Below, one piece after another: positions 8,494 to 16,356 of a DNA stretch of 64,000 nucleotides. Where the stretch lies: positions 1 to 64,000 of the forward strand of contig NZ_JAJBTT010000034.1 of NCBI RefSeq assembly GCF_020860705.1, read 5' to 3'. The notes below the pieces were generated by a model. That model did not search any database. It was given only the letters and a program-made list of their open reading frames with translations, and was not told the origin of the DNA. Each line of letters begins with the position of its first letter. Within the stretch, counting starts at the first letter, position 1. Source of the stretch: Akkermansia sp. (GTDB lineage: Bacteria > Verrucomicrobiota > Verrucomicrobiia > Verrucomicrobiales > Akkermansiaceae). The position numbers and the translations under genes are program-made.

Positions 8494-10293
8494 TCAGCTG
8501 AGGGGCAGCCTGGTTTCCGGATACCGCAGCGGAGATTTGGTGGGCTGTTTCATGAAGGCCAGGACGAAGGCCACCATGCCTACGCGGCCCACGATCATGT
8601 TGAATACGATGATCCATTTGCCCGCATCACTGAGTTCCGGCGTGACGTTCCAGGAAAAACCGACGGTGGCAAAGGAGCTGACCACCTCAAAAAACAGGCG
8701 TTCCAGGCTTAGGTCCGGCTCCGCAAAGCACATGACCGTGGTCATCATGCCCACCCAGGCTCCGGCCAGGATGACGGTGATGACGGCGCGCTCCACCACG
8801 CTGCGGGCAATCCGGCGCTTGTGCATCACCACGTCCTGCTTGCCCTGCAAAATGCGCGCCACTTCCCCGCAGGAAACGGCGAATGCGGTGGTATGGACGC
8901 CCCCCGTGGTGGAACCGGGATTGCCGCCGATGAACATGAGCGCCCCCAGGAACAGGGCGTACGGGATGCTGTTGAGCGCCATGTCTGAAATATTGAAGCC
9001 GGCGGTGCGCGCCGTGGCGTTGAACAGGCTTTCCCACAGAATCCAGTACCAGGGATCGGCTGAGGTGAACAGGCTGCCGTCAATCGCCTTGATCAGGAAG
9101 AGGATCAATCCTCCGCCCAGCACCAGCGCGGCGGTCATGCGCACGACCAGCCAGCTGTAGGTGGACCAGTGGCGGCTGACGGTATTCCGGTCGTCCCAGC
9201 CCAGGGCCACCCTGGCCCGGCGGACGATTTCCAGATACATGGCGAATCCCAGGCTGCCGCAGAGCACCATCACCATGATGGTAATCTGCCCGCCCATATT
9301 GTAGGCCACGTCCGGCGTGGCCAGGTTGTCCGCAAACAGGCTGAACCCCGCATTGCAGAAGCCGGAGACGGAATGGAACACGGCGTACCACCAGAGCGTG
9401 TCTCCCTCCAGGCCCGGCACGTTCCTCCAGGAAAAATAAAGGCCGATGGCCCCCAGAGCCTCCACCCCGAACGTGACGGCGATGATGTTTTTAATGAACC
9501 GGTCCACCTGAGCGATCCCCTCCTCGTCCAGCAGGGTGCTGATGGTGACCTTGGAGCGCAGGCTCAGGCCCTGGCCCACCATCAGGGAAACGAAGTAGGT
9601 GAACGTCATGATGCCGAAGGCCCCCACCTGGAAAAGTACCAGCAGGATGGTCTGTCCGTAATTGGTGAAATGCTCATGGACATTCAAGGGCACCAGCCCC
9701 GTGACGCAGACGGCGCTGGTGCTGATGAAATAGGCGTCCGTGGGGGAAAGGGAGATGCCTTCCTTGGTGGCTCCCGGCGACATGAGGAGGGTTCCCCCCA
9801 GTGTGATGAAGGCAATCAGCGTAAGCAGGAAGAGCATGGCGGGGCGCATGCGCGGCAGGTGAAAACCCCGGTTCCTGCGGGCTATGCGGAAAAAGTACTC
9901 CTTGAGGTTCAGCAGGGGCGCCGCGCCGTAGCAGAGGCACAGGGCGCGGAAAATGTTTTGAAGCTCTATCCTGGAAATAAAGGAGGAATTGAAAAAATTC
10001 CCCGCTAGCATGACCAGGATCACGAGGCCCAGCCCCAATTCCATCCACCGCGGGTTCCGGATGGATTTGGTAAGCCATTTTTCCCGCAGGATGCCGATGA
10101 CGCCGGTGAGCTGTCCGAGCACCAGCAGGGAGAGGATTTCCCGGAAATAGCGCAGGGAAAGCTGGTCTTCATGAATCTCGCCAAAGCCGTTCCACCACAG
10201 CAGCCACATCAGGGCGGCCAGCGTGCACAGGCCGAATCCCATTTCCATGACCTCAAAGCGGTTCAATAGCGGTTTTTCACTCGTCTCATTCAC
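8494..10293 (-). CDS. TrkH/KtrB-type potassium uptake membrane subunit
   Basis: This 599-residue channel-like K+ transporter has four pore-loop filter segments: STSAVCVTGL (191-200), HSVSGFCNAGF, NATARTAGFN and SFATVGFS. GGNPGSTTGGVHTT between the later helices is also typical of the family. The KtrB-like core begins near residue 148. The first 145 residues are an extra hydrophobic domain of about four helices, making the protein longer than ordinary KtrB. The start codon is GTG at 10293; the next in-frame ATG is around codon 16. The cytoplasmic NAD/ATP-binding partner (TrkA/KtrA) is not adjacent and must be encoded elsewhere. Confidence 0.92.
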   Translation of the reverse strand: MNETSEKPLLNRFEVMEMGFGLCTLAALMWLLWWNGFGEIHEDQLSLRYFREILSLLVLGQLTGVIGILREKWLTKSIRNPRWMELGLGLVILVMLAGNFFNSSFISRIELQNIFRALCLCYGAAPLLNLKEYFFRIARRNRGFHLPRMRPAMLFLLTLIAFITLGGTLLMSPGATKEGISLSPTDAYFISTSAVCVTGLVPLNVHEHFTNYGQTILLVLFQVGAFGIMTFTYFVSLMVGQGLSLRSKVTISTLLDEEGIAQVDRFIKNIIAVTFGVEALGAIGLYFSWRNVPGLEGDTLWWYAVFHSVSGFCNAGFSLFADNLATPDVAYNMGGQITIMVMVLCGSLGFAMYLEIVRRARVALGWDDRNTVSRHWSTYSWLVVRMTAALVLGGGLILFLIKAIDGSLFTSADPWYWILWESLFNATARTAGFNISDMALNSIPYALFLGALMFIGGNPGSTTGGVHTTAFAVSCGEVARILQGKQDVVMHKRRIARSVVERAVITVILAGAWVGMMTTVMCFAEPDLSLERLFFEVVSSFATVGFSWNVTPELSDAGKWIIVFNMIVGRVGMVAFVLAFMKQPTKSPLRYPETRLPLS

Positions 10294-10494
10294 AAGCCTG
10301 CAATGGTGGTGCCTCTGATGCTGAGGGGAGACTACTGCATACGGAAGTATTTGAGAAGCCCTTATATCGTTTCCGTGCGGTTCCGGATGACGGGCGGCGG
10401 AAGGCCCGGGAAAATATTTTCTTTCATGTGAAGGAAAAAAGTTGCCAATCCGCCGCCTCTGTGCATAATAAGCCCCGTTCTTACCAAACCATGT

Positions 10495-10581
10495 GCGCTC
10501 GTGGCGGAATTGGTAGACGCGCTAGATTCAGGTTCTAGTGGGGGTTCCCCCGTGAAGGTTCGAGTCCTTTCGGGCGCACCA
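10495..10581 (+). tRNA. tRNA-Leu(CAG)
   Basis: Acceptor GCGCTCG pairs with CGGGCGC (one G-U), followed by discriminator A and an encoded CCA. The anticodon stem CTAGA/TCTAG encloses the loop TTCAGGT, giving anticodon CAG, which reads CUG. A long variable arm (GTGGGGGTTCCCCC) marks a class II tRNA, as expected for Leu. The T-loop GGTTCGAGTCC is intact. The 3' part is the attachment site of the downstream element, whose copy restores the gene. Confidence 0.97.
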
Positions 10582-10583
10582 AA
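10555..10583 (+). repeat. attL, 29-bp core in the tRNA-Leu 3' end
   Basis: The repeat spans the T-arm and acceptor 3' strand of the tRNA plus CCA and two extra A residues. It is identical to 19496-19524. As the intact tRNA is on this side, the element-borne copy supplies the functional 3' end. Confidence 0.93.
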
Positions 10584-10584
10584 T

Positions 10585-10615
10585 AGCCTCTGTAAGTTAG
10601 TAACTTACGGAGGCT
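10585..10615 (+). terminator. tRNA-Leu terminator supplied by the element
   Basis: AGCCTCTGTAAGTTA pairs with TAACTTACGGAGGCT (one wobble) and is followed by a T-rich run. It is 4 bp past the tRNA CCA and inside the element. Confidence 0.8.
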
Positions 10616-10624
10616 TCTTGTTTC

Positions 10625-10648
10625 TGCTCACACTTTGGTCACACTAAA
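10625..10648 (+). promoter_or_regulatory. Left arm-type site candidate for the integrase
   Basis: Two 11-bp units, GCTCACACTTT and GGTCACACTAA, lie in tandem between attL and the integrase start. The same 24-bp pattern, with one mismatch, is at 19365-19388 near the right end. Paired sites inside both ends are typical of integrase arm binding. The role is inferred from position and repetition. Confidence 0.6.
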
Positions 10649-10687
10649 CAGAATTGATTTTTAGACCAATTCTTCTACGTTGAGGGT

Positions 10688-12424
10688 ATGAAAAAGGTGA
10701 TAGCAGAGTACCCCCATAAAATATATATTACTCTGACAGGACAAAAAAGAGCGCCTTATAGAATTTGGTATTCACAACAAGGTAGCGACGGGAAGGTACG
10801 GAGAGTTTATATTTCTTCTTCTACCCGTGCAGAGGCAGAAAAAATTGCCTCGAGATTGGTGAAGGAGGTTGAAGACTCCGGATTGTCATTGGGGAAAATA
10901 TTATCGAAAGAAGAGAAAGCGGCTATACAACAATATCAACATAGCGACCCTTCGCTCCCCCTTGCCGACTTGATAAAAGACGGAATCCGTAAGTCATTTT
11001 CGAATAGGTCAAAATGGACTGTTGAACAGGCAGTAGAACATTTTGTGGTGGAATGGAAAAAGAAAAATCAAGGAATATCTAGGTCAGAGATATATCAGAA
11101 AAGTATGAAACGCCATCTAAATAGATTTAGTGTTGATTTTTCTGGGAGGCAAATGTTTTCACTAACGCTGAATGAAGTCAGGGAATGGAGGGATAGCCTG
11201 TCTAGCCTTTCGCAAAAAATCTTAACTGCTAAAGTGCGCAACGATTATCTTTCAGATGTGAAGCGTCTTTTTTCCTACTGTGACCTATCTACAATTGAAA
11301 AATTGGAATTTCTACCGAAGGGAGTTCCTGAAAAAGATTTTTATACCATCGAAGAAGTACAGAAAATATTGGATATTTTACGCCCTCATAAAGAAAAGGC
11401 TATGCATCGGTGTTACGCTACTGCTGTCTTATGTTTTTTTGCCGGATTGCGTCAAAGCGAAGCTCTTGTGTTGGATTGGAACGTTATTAATAAAGCTCTG
11501 AGGTCTTCTGTAGAAAAAAAGTCTTTTGTTGTGACTGATTCAAAAACAGGAAGTAGGCAAGTTTTTATGAATGAGACGCTGATTAAATGGCTTGAAATCA
11601 TTCCTTCTCAAGAGAGACAAGGGAAAATATTTAAAACTACTTCTACGAGCGAACAGGGCAAACAGGATGCTTTTTCTGATAGTTTTAGGAATGCAGTTAA
11701 GGGGATAAGAGTTATTAAAAATGGCCTGAGGCATTCTTGTGCAACATATTTGGTAGCGATAAATAACAACTATGATGCCGTAGCACGCCAAATGGGGCAT
11801 ACTGTTAGCATGCAGAAAAAACATTACATGCGGGCTATTACTTATGAAGAAGCTATGGCTTATTGGAATTTAACTCCTTTCTCCGAAATAGAAGGAATAG
11901 AATTTGCAGCCAAAGAAGAAATTAGGAAAAAAGAAAAAGAAGCAGTCGTGGCATTATTGGATGAAGAAGATGAAAAAAAGAAAGATGCTCTGATTGAACA
12001 CATGCAAAATGGAGAAGACTACGAGCCTTTTATGGATATGCTTGAAAATCCGAACAACTATGACGAAACAATGCTTCCTACAACGAAGGGTGTTTCCTCT
12101 GGTGTTTCGGGGAAAAGCAATGAGCAAATAGCCGAGGAGATATTAGAACAGTCCCGGATTAGCAAGCAAAAAGAGCAGGAGATACTTAAGAAAATTGATA
12201 CTTTGGGAGACGGAAAAACATGGATAGATGAAGATGATGTAATGTACTCAAAATCTACGATTCTCGCCTCAAAAGAGGAGAGAAAAGAAGTAAGGAAAAT
12301 CATAAAAGAACTAGAAGAGGGGAAATTTAATCCAATACATTTTGATGCAGAGTCTATGAAAAATGAGCGCGGAAGAGGCGAGATATTTATCAGGAGCTCA
12401 GAGAGAAGTACGGACGAGAACTGA
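10688..12424 (+). CDS. Tyrosine recombinase (element integrase) with long C-terminal extension
   Basis: This 578-residue integrase should insert and excise the element at tRNA-Leu. An arm-binding type N-terminus (about 10-60) is followed by a core-binding domain (about 110-200) and a catalytic domain (about 218-390). Catalytic residues are R255 (GLRQSEAL), K286 (SKTGSR), R348-H349 (NGLRHS), H371 (MGHT) and Y380 (KKHYMR). The usual H of the HxLR box is N345. Family members normally end soon after the tyrosine. This one runs about 180 residues further with a Lys/Glu-rich, helical, coiled-coil-like region of unknown role. The ATG at 10688 is 107 bp from attL. Confidence 0.93.
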   Translation: MKKVIAEYPHKIYITLTGQKRAPYRIWYSQQGSDGKVRRVYISSSTRAEAEKIASRLVKEVEDSGLSLGKILSKEEKAAIQQYQHSDPSLPLADLIKDGIRKSFSNRSKWTVEQAVEHFVVEWKKKNQGISRSEIYQKSMKRHLNRFSVDFSGRQMFSLTLNEVREWRDSLSSLSQKILTAKVRNDYLSDVKRLFSYCDLSTIEKLEFLPKGVPEKDFYTIEEVQKILDILRPHKEKAMHRCYATAVLCFFAGLRQSEALVLDWNVINKALRSSVEKKSFVVTDSKTGSRQVFMNETLIKWLEIIPSQERQGKIFKTTSTSEQGKQDAFSDSFRNAVKGIRVIKNGLRHSCATYLVAINNNYDAVARQMGHTVSMQKKHYMRAITYEEAMAYWNLTPFSEIEGIEFAAKEEIRKKEKEAVVALLDEEDEKKKDALIEHMQNGEDYEPFMDMLENPNNYDETMLPTTKGVSSGVSGKSNEQIAEEILEQSRISKQKEQEILKKIDTLGDGKTWIDEDDVMYSKSTILASKEERKEVRKIIKELEEGKFNPIHFDAESMKNERGRGEIFIRSSERSTDEN

Positions 12425-12459
12425 CTCGCGATGAGATTTTTAGAGAATATCCGGAGTAG
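12363..12459 (+). pseudogene. Possible frameshifted 32-codon mini-gene overlapping the integrase end
   Basis: An ATG at 12363 opens a frame reading MSAEEAR. From 12382, another frame reads DIYQELREKYGRELTRDEIF and on to a stop at 12457-12459. Restoring two bases at about 12381 (GAGA for GA) would join them into one amphipathic 32-residue protein. The fragment overlaps the 3' end of the integrase in other frames. The joined product looks much more protein-like than the integrase's own last residues, so either a small gene is broken here or the integrase tail itself has shifted. Confidence 0.35.
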
Positions 12460-12775
12460 TTTTAATCTTTTTTAGCAAATTCTTGACTTTATAGATAGTG
12501 CTGAATGAGCAACCCTCCATTTGAAATTTCCCTAATGGCTTGCTTCTTTTTCAAGCGCCTGACATTCACTTTCTACTCTTCAGTGAAGGGAGAACAGAAT
12601 ATATGAGAGAAAAGTCTTTCAGCTTTCCCTATTGGAATGTACTGAAAAAAGGTCGGGAGAAAAAATTACTGTTTGGAGAATGAAAAATAGGCGATTGAGG
12701 CGGCAGAAAACGATTTTTTATTGTACTGTTTTTACCTATTGCTTTTTTCAGTACTATTACTATATATAAATTCTT
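12460..12775. other. Gap upstream of the serine recombinase
   Basis: A 316-bp A+T-rich stretch without a recognisable gene. Its notable content is the 13-bp inverted repeat listed at 12639-12754, which lies directly in front of the serine recombinase gene. Confidence 0.5.
12639..12754. repeat. 13-bp inverted repeats enclosing a 90-bp segment
   Basis: GTACTGAAAAAAG (12639-12651) and its exact complement CTTTTTTCAGTAC (12742-12754) flank 90 bp ending 21 bp before the serine recombinase start. Sites in this position could be the recombinase's own target, either a resolution site or a small invertible segment. No other member of the repeat was noticed in the element. Confidence 0.5.
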
Positions 12776-13438
12776 ATGAAGAAAATTCCTGTAGCTCTTT
12801 TCGTTCGAGTTTCGACCAACGGGCAAAATAATGAACGCCAGATTAGAGATTTGAGCAAAGTTGCCGAAGAACGGGATTGGCAGATAGTGGAGATTATCGA
12901 AGAGAAGATTTCTGGGGCTACAAAATCGGAAGAGAGAAAAGGCGTTCAGAGACTATTAGCCCTAGCCAAAGAAGGGAAAATCAAAAAAGTTCTCGTTACG
13001 GAAATTTCTCGTCTAGGACGAAATACTTATCAAGCAATTTCTGTGGTCAAAGAACTGGAAAAGAGACAGGTTTCTCTTTACTGGCAAAATCAGAACATGG
13101 AAACACTTCTCGAAAACGGGAAAAGGAATCCAGCCGCAAGCCTAGTGTTTGTAATTCTATCTGATTTGGCCGAGACAGAACGGGAAACCATGCTGGAGCG
13201 CATTAATTCGGGCATACAGGCCGCAAAAGCAAAGGGAGTCCACTGTGGCCGCCCAAAAGGGAGTCACGAGTCTCAAGAGGCTTTCCTATCCAAATATGCG
13301 AAAGTCATAAAAGACCTAAAAGATGGAATTTCTGTTCGGAAAGTCATGAAAATTCATGAGGTAAGTAACTTTACCGTTATGAAAATTCGAAAAACTCTTT
13401 CTCTTCAGCACGAAAAACGGGAAAGGAGTAGAGGATAA
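12776..13438 (+). CDS. Serine recombinase (resolvase/invertase family)
   Basis: This 220-residue protein has the full small serine recombinase layout. The catalytic serine is S13 in FVRVSTNGQ. ISRLGRN supplies the conserved active-site arginines. A long helix follows, then the GRPKGS hinge and a C-terminal HTH (about 170-205, SVRKVMKIHEVSNFTVMKIR). Such proteins resolve dimers or invert segments. The Tyr integrase probably handles integration, so this one may resolve multimers or switch the segment between the 13-bp inverted repeats just upstream. Confidence 0.92.
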   Translation: MKKIPVALFVRVSTNGQNNERQIRDLSKVAEERDWQIVEIIEEKISGATKSEERKGVQRLLALAKEGKIKKVLVTEISRLGRNTYQAISVVKELEKRQVSLYWQNQNMETLLENGKRNPAASLVFVILSDLAETERETMLERINSGIQAAKAKGVHCGRPKGSHESQEAFLSKYAKVIKDLKDGISVRKVMKIHEVSNFTVMKIRKTLSLQHEKRERSRG

Positions 13439-13453
13439 TTATCATGACTGTTA

Positions 13454-14440
13454 TTACCTGTAATAGTGTCCATAGGTTTTTTCGAATATCTCCGCATCAC
13501 GTCTGTTCCTTTCTCTTCTTTCTGCATCACGTCTTCTTTTTTCTTGCTCTATCGCTATTATACGTGACCATATAACGTTCAACATTTTTCTTCTAAGAGT
13601 ATTTTTGTCTGTCGTCTTATACTTTTCCTCTAATATATTATAATAATCCTTAGAGGTCATAGGAGTTAATCCTCGCCACTCTAAATTTTCTTTCAAATCT
13701 ACGTGAAACCTCTTTGCGATTGCTATTTTCTCTTTATAAGAATAGTTATTCCAAATATAACCATTACCATCTGTGCCTGTACCATTTATGTAGATAAATA
13801 CAATATCCTTTATTTTTTTGTTAAGCCGATTTTCGTCCGTCGTTTTATACTCTTTATCACATAGCTTGTAATACTCCGTGTAACTTGGAGTCTGTTCATT
13901 ATCCGAGTACAAGTTTCGATAGACCACTTCTAAGGCTTTTGCGATTTCGGTTTTTTCTTCAGGAGAAGCACTATTCCAAGTGTGGCCGTCACCATTTAAT
14001 CTTGAAGAATTACGCTCAACAAGTTTTTCCTCAGCTGCAACCTTCTTCGCGGCTAATCTTTGATTCTCTGCGGCTAATCTAGCAAAGGATTCTTGTTCAG
14101 CAGCTTCTCTTAACTTCTTCGCTTCTGTCTCTGATGCATTAGTATAACAAATTATCAGCGATATGAAGACTCCGATAAATGCAAAAATGCCATATTTTAG
14201 AGTGTGTGTTTTCTTTCTTTGTACTTCTGAATTAGCATTTTTGGAGCCTTCTGCTTTAAATTTAATAACAGTAAGAGTTAAAATCAACCCAAGCAAAATA
14301 CAACCAAATATTATAACGCCTGTGGAGCCGTTATGGTTTGCTATAAAGTTACCTATCACCCCTGTTGTAGCAAACGCTAACGAGGTAATCATAAAATATA
14401 CAAATCCCGAAAAATCATTATTTTCAACATCTTCACTCAT
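13454..14440 (-). CDS. Membrane protein with a duplicated C-terminal domain, unknown function
   Basis: A start at 14440 (MSEDVENNDF) is preferred because AAAGGA lies 9 bp upstream; an earlier in-frame ATG at 14467 lacks such a site. The 328-residue product has three hydrophobic helices (about 13-34, 42-60, 82-100), a charged coiled-coil stretch (about 102-145), then two copies of a roughly 70-residue unit at 149-218 and 224-294. Shared positions include GDG/GNG, W, EEK/KEK, IAK, NL, YY, and KTTD followed by N and L. The end is Arg-rich. No family is recognised. It converges on the serine recombinase with 15 bp between stops. Confidence 0.8.
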   Translation of the reverse strand: MSEDVENNDFSGFVYFMITSLAFATTGVIGNFIANHNGSTGVIIFGCILLGLILTLTVIKFKAEGSKNANSEVQRKKTHTLKYGIFAFIGVFISLIICYTNASETEAKKLREAAEQESFARLAAENQRLAAKKVAAEEKLVERNSSRLNGDGHTWNSASPEEKTEIAKALEVVYRNLYSDNEQTPSYTEYYKLCDKEYKTTDENRLNKKIKDIVFIYINGTGTDGNGYIWNNYSYKEKIAIAKRFHVDLKENLEWRGLTPMTSKDYYNILEEKYKTTDKNTLRRKMLNVIWSRIIAIEQEKRRRDAERRERNRRDAEIFEKTYGHYYR

Positions 14441-14530
14441 AACTTCGTTTCCTTTCTTTATTGGCAATATCTACTTGAGAGACGCATTTTCAAAAAAGGG
14501 GCATTGCGTTAATTCATGAAGGAAAAGGGA

Positions 14531-15145
14531 TTAGAAATCCCAGCTAAATCCGGCTTCAATGGCATGCCAAGGGGAACAATTAGACCCTATTCCCAAAAGC
14601 TCATAGCCTATTTGGATTTTGGCGTTTTCACTAATATTAAAAACCAATCCCGCATTGAACGTGTACATGCTAATACTTTGTTTTACCCCACGATAAGCCG
14701 TGCTGGTTTTGGATTTCTCATCAAGTCGCGTCCATGCTATTCCATATTTTGCACCGAAATAGAGGGAAGCACTGTCACAGACAGGAACATGCAAAGTATA
14801 TCCTCCCAGTAATGGAACTACTTTTCTACTTGTATCTTGAATATCAAAATCATGACTTCCTTTCATATATCCAGAGGTGATTGAGAGCTGATGAATCACG
14901 TTTCCTGTATTGATATTTTCGTGGAAATCAGCAAGTACCCCTCCCATATCGGGTTCCCAATCCTGAGAAGCCCAGGCATAGAGGGCTTTGATTCCTATCC
15001 CATATGTAGTTTCATTATAGGACTGGCTGTAAGACCGCGATTTCTGATTCGGCCAATAATAAGACCAAGGATTTTCGGCGGCTTGGGATATAGCGGCAAG
15101 AGAAAAGGCACTGAGAATGCCTGCAATGAGTATGTTTTTCTTCAT
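14531..15145 (-). CDS. Outer-membrane beta-barrel-like protein
   Basis: A 204-residue exported protein with a clear signal peptide (about 1-22, ending ISQAA). The mature part alternates polar and aromatic residues in strand-like segments (SISMYTFNAGLVFNI, AKIQIGYELLGIG). It ends FSWDF, an aromatic C-terminus of the kind used by the Bam machinery to insert barrels. It resembles small OmpA/OmpW-like or autotransporter-type barrels in style but no exact family is claimed. On a mobile element it might alter phage or conjugation susceptibility of the host; that is speculation. Confidence 0.8.
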   Translation of the reverse strand: MKKNILIAGILSAFSLAAISQAAENPWSYYWPNQKSRSYSQSYNETTYGIGIKALYAWASQDWEPDMGGVLADFHENINTGNVIHQLSITSGYMKGSHDFDIQDTSRKVVPLLGGYTLHVPVCDSASLYFGAKYGIAWTRLDEKSKTSTAYRGVKQSISMYTFNAGLVFNISENAKIQIGYELLGIGSNCSPWHAIEAGFSWDF

Positions 15146-15207
15146 GGTATTTACGTTTAATGTTGAAAAGGAATGATTTGCGAGGTTTTGTTAGAATAAC
15201 TAATCAA

Positions 15208-15378
15208 TTAACTAACCAGCGTTTTTCGTGCCTGTTTTGCCACGGAGGCCTCAACAATCTGTTGAACATTCAGTCCAGTTCTCAAACTCAGAATTACTAA
15301 AGCTTTCAACGCTCGTTGAGAGAGAATGGTCGTAACTTCTGATTCTGAATCCTTCATTGATATAGTTTTTGCGCTCAT
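15208..15378 (-). CDS. Small element protein, possible DNA-binding partner of the divergent regulator
   Basis: 56 residues from ATG 15378 (MSAKTISMKDSESEV). A TTG further upstream at 15414 would extend it into the palindrome region and is less likely. The segment LSQRALKALVILSLRTGLNV resembles the C-terminal part of the divergent HTH protein (ISNRILNLAMKAAVRKGIPL): the S-x-R-x-L pattern, helix length and the Gly match. The two may share a small helical module, perhaps dimerising. Its stop is 62 bp from the start of the barrel gene; the order suggests shared transcription. Confidence 0.55.
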   Translation of the reverse strand: MSAKTISMKDSESEVTTILSQRALKALVILSLRTGLNVQQIVEASVAKQARKTLVS

Positions 15379-15399
15379 ATTTTCACAAATATGCACTCT

Positions 15400-15423
15400 T
15401 TGACGATTTGTCAATCATGATTG
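15400..15423. promoter_or_regulatory. Operator-like palindromes between divergent small genes
   Basis: TTGAC-gattt-GTCAA (15400-15414) overlaps the perfect 12-bp palindrome CAATCATGATTG (15412-15423). They sit in the 90-bp gap between the 56-residue protein (minus) and the HTH regulator (plus), where a lysogeny-switch-like operator would be expected. Confidence 0.55.
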
Positions 15424-15467
15424 CTCAAATGCGTTGAAATATCCCCACAAAGAAGGATTTTTCTTTC

Positions 15468-15827
15468 ATGAAAGACCCAAATATCATTGACGTTCCTACG
15501 TTAGGCCGCTGGATGGCTGAGAATCACGTAAGCCGAGCCACATTGGCTTCTGCCCTCGGATTGAAAAGAAGCGCCATAGATAATTACTTTGTTCGCAATA
15601 GGATACCACGCCAAACCCAGATTCTCCTTAACCGCTATATCCAGGGGCGTGACCCGGCTTCCTCCAAAGACATTTCTTCCTTAATTACTATTCCAATTAG
15701 CAACCGCATCCTAAATCTGGCCATGAAGGCCGCTGTCAGAAAAGGAATTCCTTTAGAAGATTTTGTCGCCTTCTCTGTCGAAGAGATAGCAAAAATGACC
15801 GTGCCAGAGGATTCTTCACCCCTCTAA
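15468..15827 (+). CDS. HTH transcriptional regulator-like protein
   Basis: 119 residues. Residues about 12-55 (WMAENHVSRATLASALGLKR, then SAIDNYFVRNRIP) look like a helix-turn-helix of the XRE/Cro type. A linker follows, then a C-terminal helical part (about 75-112) similar to the small divergent protein. It faces that gene across a palindrome, the usual arrangement of a phage or element repressor pair. Probable role: control of element gene expression. Confidence 0.7.
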   Translation: MKDPNIIDVPTLGRWMAENHVSRATLASALGLKRSAIDNYFVRNRIPRQTQILLNRYIQGRDPASSKDISSLITIPISNRILNLAMKAAVRKGIPLEDFVAFSVEEIAKMTVPEDSSPL

Positions 15828-16301
15828 TGAGCTTGTTTAAGGCATAGAAAAGAAATTATAGGGCTATTGAAAGAAAAGCCCCTCAAGATGCTTGCAAAGA
15901 TATGGGACAAGGCGAATTATAATTCACAGTCTCCCAAATTCCTGAGCAACGAAAAACATAGTCCCTATACGGGCTTTTTCTTAGGATAGCTTCCCAATAA
16001 GATGTACTTGATTCTTGAACGTGTAGGCAGCTTTTTGACTTCATTATATATAAATAGTTTATTATAAATAAGTTATTATATCAATGCTGTAAATGTATCA
16101 AAAATCAAGTCCATTATAGCTAGCAGAGAAAAGCCGCCCCCCGCCGCCCCTCTTTTTTCTATATACTATTTTCCTATATCAACTTCAAAAAAGATACATC
16201 TACTACATTATTTTTATAACTATATAAATATTAGTATATAACGTCGGCGTTTTGCCATGTAGAAGGCATGCAGTGCGAAATCAGCTACATGCTTTTGGAA
16301 C
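15828..16301. other. A+T-rich gap, candidate replication origin
   Basis: No gene is seen. From about 16020 to 16240 the DNA is extremely A+T-rich, with repeats of TTATTATA-type words (16055-16080). It is interrupted by a C-rich tract (GCCGCCCCCCGCCGCCCCTC near 16134) that is a run of G on the minus strand. A weak inverted repeat ACTTGATT/AATCAAGT lies at 16006-16013 and 16103-16110. Next to a primase-helicase gene, such a region is a natural origin candidate; this is inference. Confidence 0.4.
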
Positions 16302-16345
16302 AAAAAAGGGGCCGCCTCAACTTTTGCGAGACAGCCCCCTCTTTT
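16302..16345 (-). terminator. Terminator of the primase-helicase gene
   Basis: On the minus strand GGGGCTGTCTC and GAGGCGGCCCC pair with two mismatches and are followed by TTTTTT. It lies about 15 bp past the stop codon. The opposite strand also has a T-rich run, so it may work both ways. Confidence 0.75.
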
Positions 16346-16356
16346 TCCTGCTTCTA

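Noticed and set aside
13441-13453. Very short gap between convergent serine recombinase and membrane gene as a possible attachment site
   Set aside because: No repeat partner was found elsewhere in the element.
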